A stretch of 8,307 nucleotides of DNA from Candidatus Moraniibacteriota bacterium (GTDB lineage: Bacteria; Patescibacteriota; Minisyncoccia; Moranbacterales; UBA11712). The DNA is taken from the NCBI GenBank assembly GCA_003157295.1, contig PMJF01000028.1, positions 1-8,307 on the forward strand. The letters run 5' to 3'. A model generated the notes under the pieces. It worked only from the letters and a program-made list of their open reading frames with translations, did not search any database and was not told the origin of the DNA. Below, piece by piece: positions 1 to 7,000 of this stretch. The translations under genes and the position numbers were made by a program. Numbering within the stretch: position 1 is the stretch's first letter; the number at the start of each line of letters is the position of its first letter.

Positions 1-147
1 TCTTCGGTCTATCCGATGCAAAGCATTGCCTATATTCTTGTCGCGATTCTCGCGTATTTCATTTTCGGCGAAAAAATAAATGCCTACACAATAATAGGCA
101 TCGCTCTGATCATTTCAGGAATATTTTTTGTTTCTCAAGGGAAATAA
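1..147 (+). CDS. C-terminal end of an EamA/SMR-like small membrane transporter (5' end outside window)
   Basis: The frame is open from the first base and ends at TAA (145-147), giving 48 visible residues. They form two hydrophobic helices, at about residues 7-22 (SIAYILVAILAYFIFG) and 30-45 (TIIGIALIISGIFFV). A short FGEKIN turn joins them. A glycine-glutamate turn between the last two helices, followed by a helix of the IIGIALIISG type, is the usual ending of drug/metabolite transporter superfamily proteins (EamA or small multidrug resistance type). That superfamily includes metabolite exporters, multidrug pumps and ArnE/ArnF-type lipid-linked sugar flippases. The glycan locus next door makes a sugar-lipid role attractive, but this is only inference. 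The gene converges on the minus-strand operon with an 11-base gap. Family confidence is moderate because most of the protein is missing. Confidence 0.72.
   Translation, partial: SSVYPMQSIAYILVAILAYFIFGEKINAYTIIGIALIISGIFFVSQGK
70..101 (-). terminator. Intrinsic terminator for the minus-strand glycan operon, inside the convergent transporter gene
   Basis: On the minus strand a perfect 7-base-pair stem (ATGCCTA at 101-95 pairing with TAGGCAT at 86-80) encloses an 8-base loop (94-87). TTATTTTTTC (79-70) follows at once. This is the classic hairpin plus U-tract layout, about 58 bases after the stop codon of the last operon gene (stop at 161-159). The stem has only three G-C pairs, so it may be leaky. 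The same bases encode residues 27-34 of the visible transporter fragment on the other strand. No U-tract follows the hairpin in the plus direction (tcgctctg), so it should act on minus-strand transcripts only. It was recognised by eye and no folding energy was computed. Confidence 0.58.
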
Positions 148-158
148 ATTATTATTTT

Positions 159-2171
159 TTAATTTTGATACCGATAGATGTTTAGGCCGTCAATCGGTTT
201 TTTGTTTATGGTTTTCAAACAAGGAAAATCACTTGAAAGAAACTTTTGAGGCAAGACAACATAGTCGATCCCTAGGCTTTTCACCCTATCTGAGCAAGGA
301 TTTGCGTATACCGTATACGCGTCCACGGAATCCAGCCTAAAATTTATCTCATCCGCATTGTCCGCGTTTTCAAAATCAATATGCGCGTAGCGGTTATATA
401 TTTGCGTATAGTCACCCCGCGGATCGAGCAATTTGTTCGTTTGTAGATCCGGCGAATAATGTACGCCATTCATGACATTGACTCCTGACGCTTTGAGAAA
501 ATTCGCGTATGCGGCGCTTTTATATACGATCCAAGTGGAGTTTTTTTGCTTGTGGTTAATTTCCTCGGCAAATTTCATGAGATCATTTTCTTCTATCGAA
601 GAAATTCCGTGCGCAATCGGATTCACCGGAAAATTCGGAATGATCAAAACAGGTAGCAGCAAGAGGAAAAAATATTTATTTTTGTATACGAGCAGCGCAC
701 ACATGGCAGCGAAAATGACCGACACGAAAATTGTCTGCGGTATAGTGAAAAAACCATACTTGAGATTTAGCGAATATCCCAAAAGAACAAAGAGCAGCAC
801 GAAAATTACGAAAACCAAAGAGATGATTAATGGTTTTTTTGCGATCTTTCGGCTCGTTTCTTGCTTCTTCTCGCTGAAAAAAATAATTACCCATATGATA
901 CTCGCCAATCCCGTGCCGATTATGGCGCGACCCGGAGGAACTGTGCTGAACAGGCTGATTTTCGCCAAATCGGGGAGGAATCCTACAAAAAACCACGATC
1001 CCATGAGCACAAAATACGCCAATAAGCCGACAAAAAGCGGGTTGATTTTTCTCTTTTTCCAAAAATCGAAAACGACAAACAGCAACAGAATTGGAAAAAA
1101 AAGAAGAAAATTGCTGGCCTCGCACACATTTATCATGCCCGGGGGGAAATATTTTTCAGTAAATAATATTCCATAGAATCCGGAAAAAAATACAATCGGA
1201 TCCATGGTGCCCCCGTTTGTGGAGCGGATTCCCGGGTATACGGTGCTCCTGACCAGAGTGACCGTGTCTTTTATTTCATGATATACATGAAGCGCGACAA
1301 AACAAAATATCGCGGCAATCGCGGCGACGCAAAGGATGCGGAAAGCCAATCTATTTTTTATGTCGTCAGCCGAAAAGTTTCTTATCGCAAAGGCCGCAAA
1401 AAGAAATATTGCCAGATAAATTAAAGGAATCTGGAAAGGAGGATAAAAAAACAATATGAAATTGATGCTAGAGATAAGCCAGACTATTCCGGCCAGGGCG
1501 ATTCCCCTTTTGGTTTTCGCGAAAAAAATATATGCCGCTGAAACGATCAGTATTGCGAATGACGCGATCATTTCGGGCAACATGGCCGGAGTTGAAAACC
1601 ACCATTGTATGAATGCTGAAAAGAATACCCAGAGTGACCCGAAAATCGAAAGCCAGAAATTATTGCGTGTTAGTAGCATCAGGAGCAGAAACATTCCCAA
1701 AAAAAGGGAAAAAACCTTGAAATTCCAATAGAAAGAAAAGGCAGTTTCGAAGTCAAAAACGAAGAAACCCAAATTTTGGGGTCGGAAAATGGTTGAGACA
1801 TCATTCACCGGCAGACTCATCAAAAGCGGCGCTTTCCCCACCCCAATCGTCTTGTTTTCGGCCGGAAATCGAGGGTCTTGCTTGGCTTGTGAGAGCATGG
1901 CCGGCGTGATGACGTCATACTCATCGCTCCGAATACTCTTGGAAGTCCCGAAAATAATTTCCCTATGAGCGGCGTTATTGGGGTCTTTGCTAAAAACATC
2001 GTCCCAACACTTGATTGAGGAATAATTTATTTTAAAAGCGACTAGAACGAAAAAGGTTACAATACAGATCATGAACAAAAGAACCGAGCGATAATCAAAA
2101 ACAAGCAGTTTTTTGTTGCTGATTCTAGATCCGAATTGGCTCAAATTTTCTTTGAATCTTTTTAGCCTCAC
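159..2171 (-). CDS. Large polytopic membrane protein, probable GT-C-like glycan protein with external C-terminal domain
   Basis: This 670-residue protein has roughly 12-13 hydrophobic segments, at about residues 30-46, 152-168, 172-190, 200-217, 224-243, 246-264, 277-295, 353-369, 378-397, 418-433, 446-466, 477-496 and 499-512. A soluble tail of about 150 residues (520-670) follows. The loop after the first helix carries a charged motif, IRSDEYDVITPAMLSQ (80-95). I recognise it as similar to the RSDEW-TP-SQ signature of large uncharacterised membrane proteins in polysaccharide loci (DUF7657-like, from memory). An acidic pair in the first external loop is also where GT-C glycosyltransferases keep their catalytic acid, so D83/E84 are candidates; this is inference. 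The tail contains NGVHYSPDL (568-576) and YNRYAHIDF (592-600). The start is GTG (2171-2169), 17 bases after the methyltransferase stop. The only ribosome-site-like sequence before it is a weak AGG about 10 bases upstream. The next in-frame ATG (M34) lies inside the first helix, so the GTG start is preferred. It is the last operon gene, and function is uncertain. Confidence 0.75.
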   Translation of the reverse strand: MRLKRFKENLSQFGSRISNKKLLVFDYRSVLLFMICIVTFFVLVAFKINYSSIKCWDDVFSKDPNNAAHREIIFGTSKSIRSDEYDVITPAMLSQAKQDPRFPAENKTIGVGKAPLLMSLPVNDVSTIFRPQNLGFFVFDFETAFSFYWNFKVFSLFLGMFLLLMLLTRNNFWLSIFGSLWVFFSAFIQWWFSTPAMLPEMIASFAILIVSAAYIFFAKTKRGIALAGIVWLISSINFILFFYPPFQIPLIYLAIFLFAAFAIRNFSADDIKNRLAFRILCVAAIAAIFCFVALHVYHEIKDTVTLVRSTVYPGIRSTNGGTMDPIVFFSGFYGILFTEKYFPPGMINVCEASNFLLFFPILLLFVVFDFWKKRKINPLFVGLLAYFVLMGSWFFVGFLPDLAKISLFSTVPPGRAIIGTGLASIIWVIIFFSEKKQETSRKIAKKPLIISLVFVIFVLLFVLLGYSLNLKYGFFTIPQTIFVSVIFAAMCALLVYKNKYFFLLLLPVLIIPNFPVNPIAHGISSIEENDLMKFAEEINHKQKNSTWIVYKSAAYANFLKASGVNVMNGVHYSPDLQTNKLLDPRGDYTQIYNRYAHIDFENADNADEINFRLDSVDAYTVYANPCSDRVKSLGIDYVVLPQKFLSSDFPCLKTINKKPIDGLNIYRYQN
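170..203 (+). terminator. Intrinsic terminator for the plus-strand transporter gene, inside the convergent membrane-protein gene
   Basis: On the plus strand ACCGAT (170-175) pairs with ATCGGT (193-198). An A-A mismatch (176/192) follows, then four inner pairs (177-180 with 188-191, one a G-U). They close a 7-base loop (181-187). A T-run continues to 203. The hairpin starts 23 bases after the transporter stop codon and lies within the last codons (about residues 657-668) of the convergent membrane-protein gene. In the minus direction it is not followed by a U-tract. The mismatch and short outer stem make it weaker than a textbook terminator, but its position fits that role. Confidence 0.5.
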
Positions 2172-2188
2172 TGGAATGATGCCTATTT

Positions 2189-3022
2189 TTAACGGAGTTG
2201 TTCTTTTTTGCAGGCGATGACATCCTGGTGATTGTCCCAGGCATGCTCGGAAAACAATACAATTCTAAAATCTTTATACTTCTCCAGCTCCGCAAAAGCC
2301 CAGGCTGGCGTGGAAATGGAAATGCCATAATCATCCGTGTGAGGATAGCTGGCATAACCAAAGCCGGTTTTTTTGTAGTTATCGATAACCGTTGGTATTT
2401 TTTCTTTGGGAATTCCGTAATCGTAAATTTTTTCAACCATACGCTTAATGACGCGCCTTCCGTGTGTGGTGAATATCAATACGCCGTTTTCAGCCAGATG
2501 CTCATAGAAAAAATCAAAGAAGGGCGGCCACTGGTGCTTGTCCAGGTGCGTAAACAGAGACCCGACCCAGATTAGATCAAACTTATCGTCAACCTCGAGG
2601 TTGTCGAGGTTTTTGTCGGAATATAAAGCTTTGGCTCCAAATGTTTCCACGCAGAAATCAACTGCGTCTTTTTCCAATTCACACGCGGTTATGCCGGCTT
2701 CCGGAAATTCATCTCTCAAGTATCTCATAACTCTGCCGTACCCCGAAGGAAAATCCAAGATTGACGTCACTTTTTTCTTGTTCGCGAGATCCAGCGAGAT
2801 GAGGACGTTTTTCAGGGCCGATTCCCCCACTCCAAAATAGTTGTTTTTATCTCCGGCATACATATCATCTTTTTCGGCGATAATTTGGCAGATGTCCCTT
2901 TTTGACTTGTCGTAAAAGAAATATTTCTTCGAGAACGCGATCGGATGAAGCAACGTCCAGCCTACTTGGGAATATTTCGGAAACGACTTGAAAAGTTTTT
3001 TTCTTCGGCTTGCTTTTGGCAT
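2189..3022 (-). CDS. Class I SAM-dependent methyltransferase of a glycan-cluster type
   Basis: This 277-residue soluble protein has a basic N-terminus (PKASRRKK) and a Rossmann methyltransferase core. Motif I is ILDFPSGYGR (88-97), a variant of the glycine-rich SAM loop in which a proline-serine pair stands where many relatives have a glycine-cysteine or similar pair. The acidic residue ending strand 2, expected to bind the SAM ribose, is E115 (ACELE). The strand-4 region reads FDLIWVGSLFTHL (148-160), and VLIFTTHGRR (181-190) resembles strand 5 and the turn after it. The motifs recall methyltransferases found among glycosyltransferase genes, but the acceptor (sugar, lipid or small molecule) cannot be read. 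ATG at 3022-3020 is the chosen start. It has no clear Shine-Dalgarno sequence before it. The gene lies 39 bases after the epimerase and 17 before the membrane protein, in line with the operon. Confidence 0.85.
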   Translation of the reverse strand: MPKASRRKKLFKSFPKYSQVGWTLLHPIAFSKKYFFYDKSKRDICQIIAEKDDMYAGDKNNYFGVGESALKNVLISLDLANKKKVTSILDFPSGYGRVMRYLRDEFPEAGITACELEKDAVDFCVETFGAKALYSDKNLDNLEVDDKFDLIWVGSLFTHLDKHQWPPFFDFFYEHLAENGVLIFTTHGRRVIKRMVEKIYDYGIPKEKIPTVIDNYKKTGFGYASYPHTDDYGISISTPAWAFAELEKYKDFRIVLFSEHAWDNHQDVIACKKEQLR

Positions 3023-3061
3023 AAGTATTATTTAGTTGAATTATATTAATATTTTTTGCGA
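3023..3061 (-). other. 39-base AT-rich gap, the longest between operon genes
   Basis: This gap separates the epimerase stop (TAG, 3064-3062) from the methyltransferase ATG. It contains TATAAT on the minus strand (3045-3040), matching a sigma70 -10 hexamer. I see no TTGACA-like -35 box 16-18 bases upstream, and a start point about 7 bases downstream would leave a leader of only about ten bases. No hairpin or Shine-Dalgarno sequence is visible. It could be a weak internal promoter, but chance in AT-rich DNA is more likely. Confidence 0.2.
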
Positions 3062-4012
3062 CTATTCATTTTTGGCGGACGCTTCCAACCATTCCCAGGT
3101 TATCCGAATGCCGGCTAACAGTAAAGTTTTCCGAGCATAATTTATTTCCTGCGACACTCTTTTGGTATCTAACACGGCTCTCCTGACATCAACTGGGCGG
3201 GCCGGTTCGCGCTTGATTGCAATTTTCTTCTTGGTAACTTTTTTCATCGCGGAAATGATTTCATTGATGCTCTCCCCTTTTCCACTGCCAATGTTATATA
3301 AATTATATTTCGTCTTTTTTGAAGAAATGAGTTTAGTTATGTTGATCAAATCGTCGATATAAATATAATCCCTGATGTTTTTTCCGTCGCCGAAGATTGT
3401 TATGGGCTTTCCCCGCTGAATCAAGTTCAGGAAAATCGGAATGATTCCTTGGCTGCCGACGACATTTTGTCCGGGGCCATACGGATTGGAATAGCGCAGG
3501 ATCAGGTAGTCAAGTCCGTGGTTAAGGCGGAAATATTCAAGATATTTCTCAATCGCCAATTTTGAAATGGCGTATGGTGAAATCGGGTTTTGCAAGTCAT
3601 TCTCACTCAACTTCTTTTTTTCTTGATTCCCGTATATGGCGCCCCCGGAAGAAGAAAATATGATCTTTTTTATTTTCGCATTGACGCATTCTTCCAGCAG
3701 AACAATTGTGCCGCGAATATTCGTTTCTACGTCGATAAGCGGGTCTTTCATTGAAGAACCGGGCGTCGTGAGAGAAACATAATGGAAAACGTAGTCCACG
3801 CCCTTGAGCGCTTTTTCAATATCCACCCGATTGAGAAAATTTCCCGGAAATATCTCTAGTTTCTTTTCCAGTCCTGTCAAGTTGCGGCTAACTCCGTCCG
3901 TAAAAAGATCAAAAGCCCTGATCTCGTATTTGCCATCTTTGAGCATGGATTTCGCGAGATTACTACCAAGAAATCCGTCCGCTCCGAGAATCAATATTTT
4001 TTCTTTTTTCAT
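3062..4012 (-). CDS. NAD-dependent sugar-nucleotide epimerase, UDP-glucose 4-epimerase-like (extended SDR)
   Basis: This 316-residue protein has the normal length and full motif set of extended short-chain dehydrogenases that act on nucleotide sugars. The NAD-binding loop is GADGFLG (10-16), with D35 after strand 2 as the likely adenosine-ribose ligand. SSSGGAIYG (120-128) supplies the catalytic serine, probably S122. The YxxxK pair is Y147/K151 in PYAISK. RYSNPYGPGQ (173-182) and GDGKNIRDYIYIDD (208-221) are typical of GalE-type substrate regions, and REPARPVDVRRA (268-279) matches the C-terminal nucleotide-binding arginine segment. The likely reaction is inversion at C4 of a UDP-hexose, such as UDP-glucose to UDP-galactose. 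GDP- or dTDP-sugar relatives share these motifs, so specificity is open and I give no gene symbol. ATG (4012-4010) begins 5 bases after the glycosyltransferase stop and has no clear Shine-Dalgarno site, which suggests translational coupling. Confidence 0.9.
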   Translation of the reverse strand: MKKEKILILGADGFLGSNLAKSMLKDGKYEIRAFDLFTDGVSRNLTGLEKKLEIFPGNFLNRVDIEKALKGVDYVFHYVSLTTPGSSMKDPLIDVETNIRGTIVLLEECVNAKIKKIIFSSSGGAIYGNQEKKKLSENDLQNPISPYAISKLAIEKYLEYFRLNHGLDYLILRYSNPYGPGQNVVGSQGIIPIFLNLIQRGKPITIFGDGKNIRDYIYIDDLINITKLISSKKTKYNLYNIGSGKGESINEIISAMKKVTKKKIAIKREPARPVDVRRAVLDTKRVSQEINYARKTLLLAGIRITWEWLEASAKNE

Positions 4013-4017
4013 AATGT

Positions 4018-7000
4018 TCAGTTTACTATTTTATCAATTTCGTCGATGCATTGCTGCTGCGGAAATTCGGGCACGAGTTTTCTTGCCCATTTTCCCGCCT
4101 CTTCTCCGATTTTTTGCCAGTCATTCCTTTTCTCCCAGGATCGCTCCATGCATTCATCCAAAGCCTTCGCGCTAGGCTCGTCGGTGACGAATCCTGTTTT
4201 GCCGTCTTTCACAAATTCAACCATTCCGCCCACCGGAGTCACGATAGCCATTCTATGGCAAAGCAAACCGTCGATGAGCGCGATCGGCATGCCCTCCATT
4301 CTAGAAGGGAAAATCACGCCGTGATACTTGATTATTTCTTTGGCTATATCTTCGACATATCCGCAAAAAAAGAAATTTTTGATTCCATGCCCTTTGATGT
4401 ATTCATCCATCTTGGGACGATCGACGCCTTCGCCGTATGCCATGACTTGCAGCGGCCTGTCTTTCCATTTTTGCATTGCCATCACTTCCAGAAGCATATC
4501 CAAGCCCTTGTGGATATAATACAATCGGCCGATATACATAAGTCTATAGATGCCGTCCAATCCGTCCGGCCAAACCAGAGTCTGATTATACGGAACATCA
4601 AAGGCATTTCTAATTACGGAAAAATTTTCGACTGTCATGCCGAATATCTTTTCCATGACATCCTTTGCCGGATGGTTGTCGGAAAAAATCATTTTTGATA
4701 ATTGCAGCAACTCCTTATTCTCGACTATCGCATTTTCATCCGGACCTATGATCTGCAGATGATCTTCAGTAATCAGAGGGATGAAATTCACATAATCAAA
4801 ACCGTTCGATTGGCACCATTTCATCATTTCTCTCCCTTCAAAAACGTGGCCCTGGGAAATGAAAACCAAATCCGGAGCAAAATCCTCGACAAACTTCTTA
4901 ACTTCCTTTGATTTGCAATAGTCGGCCATTTCAGGTCTTTCAAGAAGCTGGATGAGTCCTTCGGATAGAATTTCCTTGAGTATTTCCGGCCGCGGCTCAT
5001 GCTTTTTCATGCAAAGGCCCACCAAAAAATCTCTGCTGGAAAATCCCTGGGCGATTTTCGCGCAGCTGATCTCACTGCCGCCCCACCCGTCATTCGTCGA
5101 GAAAAAAAGGATTTTTTTTCGCATTGCTTTCTCGCCGGTTTTAAATTTTCCGATTCTTTCCCGATATTCAGGAAAATGTTCCGTTTCTCTGCCTAAATTG
5201 TTCCGGCAGACCAAATTCGTGTGCTCTAATGCCAGGGCAGAACGCCGATCGCTGACACGAAATTTGGAAAGGATAAAATTTTGCACATCAAGCGATTCGG
5301 AAACAAGCTGTTTGCCTTTTTCTTCCGTGTTTTTGCCGGATCGAGAAACGACATTGTCCTTATGAAACCGATGGAAATTCAGGGGCGCCGCGCTAAAAGC
5401 AATTTTTGAATTTTGCAAAATTTTCACATACGTGAGCCAATCCCCCGCCTGTTTGAGACCTCCGCCGATTTCATCACCAAGCTGCGCGAGCAGATCACGC
5501 CGCATCAACGCGGCACTCGCGTTAACAATCGTGTTTTTTATGACAAGATAATTCCGGACTTCGTTCTTGCCGGAATTCACATAGTCATTGCGCCATCGAC
5601 CTTCCTCGGCCGGAATGGCTTCCAAATATGACAGATACGTCTCCCCTTTCACGCCATGCTCGTCAATTCTCACGGATTGAGAATAAGCCAGCCCGACCTC
5701 CGAATCAGCAAATTTTGCGACCATAGTCTCCAAAAAATTCAACTCACAGGAATCATCAGCTTCGGCTATCCAAATCAAATCTCCTTTGGCTTCCCGAACC
5801 CCTTTGGCCCATTGGGCAAAAGTTCCCTTATTTTCTTTATTGGCGATAATCTTATGTGGGATATTGGAAGAAGACAGTATCTTTTTTGCCAGTTCGATGC
5901 TGTTGTCTTTCGAATTATCATCCAGAAATATTATTTCAAATGGCTTGTATGTTTGATTGATTATGGAATTAAGTCTATCCTCCAAAAACTTTTCATAGTT
6001 ATAGCTTGGGACCACGACCGAAATTTTGGCGTCCGCTTTTTTTAGATGGCCTTCTTTTTTGCCTGAAAACAAATTTTCATATAATTCTGGAATATCCTTT
6101 TCGAGCTGGAGAATTGTATTTTTCGGCATTGTGCCGTTTTTAGCGATTATCATATCCAGCATTTTCTGCAGATCAAGCTCAATGTTGCTCATGTCATGGA
6201 TTGGGAAATATTTTTGCGAGTCGCGCAGTCTTTCTTCATATACGCCGATATTGGAAAAAAGGATAGGCAAGCCTGAATTAATGCCTTTTGTCAGGGAGTA
6301 GCTATAGGTTTCTCCCCATTTATTCAAAAATACCAATCCGTGGATATCATTTTGCTTAAGCAGCGAAAATATCTCGTCTTCGATATATGATCCGTGAAAA
6401 ACAACTCCTAGTGCTTCCATTTCATTCATCCCAAACACATGATATTGGATGTGATATCCTTTATAATTCTTGATAGAAAACAGTTTTGGATAATAATCCG
6501 CCCCCTTATAAACAGTTATATTGTTGATAATTCCGATGTTTATGTTTTTTTCTACCTTGGGAATTTCAAAAATGTCATGAACCTCATAATCAATATGCCT
6601 TGATAATTTTGCGTTCTCGAAAACAAAAATGGAATCGAAGATATTTTTGACAAAGTTTGACGGGTATATAATAGTGTCTGCTGCTTTCAATAAATCAAAA
6701 GCAGAAGGGCTTAGGGGTAATTTATTATCGTAACTTGAATATATGCCATTATGGCACTGATAGAAATCTATTTTTTTCTTTTGGAGGAAATAAAAATCAT
6801 GTATGGGGATTACCAGCTTTATTCCATACTTTTTTTTGGCATCTAAAATATCCTCAAATGTAAGATTCGAAAAAAATAGGTACTGAAATAAGAGAACGTC
6901 ATCTTTTTTGAATAATCTCTTATAGAGATTCAGATCTTCCCTATTTTTTATCGGTACAAATCTTAAGCGATAATTCTCAAAGGCATCAATCAAATCAGCA

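Noticed and set aside
128..340. Plus-strand frame of 70 codons across the convergent junction.
   Set aside because: It overlaps both real genes and the putative plus-strand terminator, and has no recognisable content.
472..1176. Open plus-strand frame of 234 codons opposite the membrane-protein gene.
   Set aside because: It is antisense to a gene with clear transmembrane pattern, and its translation shows no recognisable domain. The other frames opposite or overlapping real genes were set aside for the same reason.
2125..2436. Minus-strand frame of 103 codons overlapping the end of the second methyltransferase.
   Set aside because: It overlaps the well-supported methyltransferase in another frame and its translation looks like a frame-shadow with no motif.
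3040..3045. TATAAT on the minus strand as an internal promoter for the second methyltransferase.
   Set aside because: There is no matching -35 box, the implied leader is only about ten bases, and the gap is AT-rich, so chance is likely. It is mentioned only in the low-confidence gap entry.
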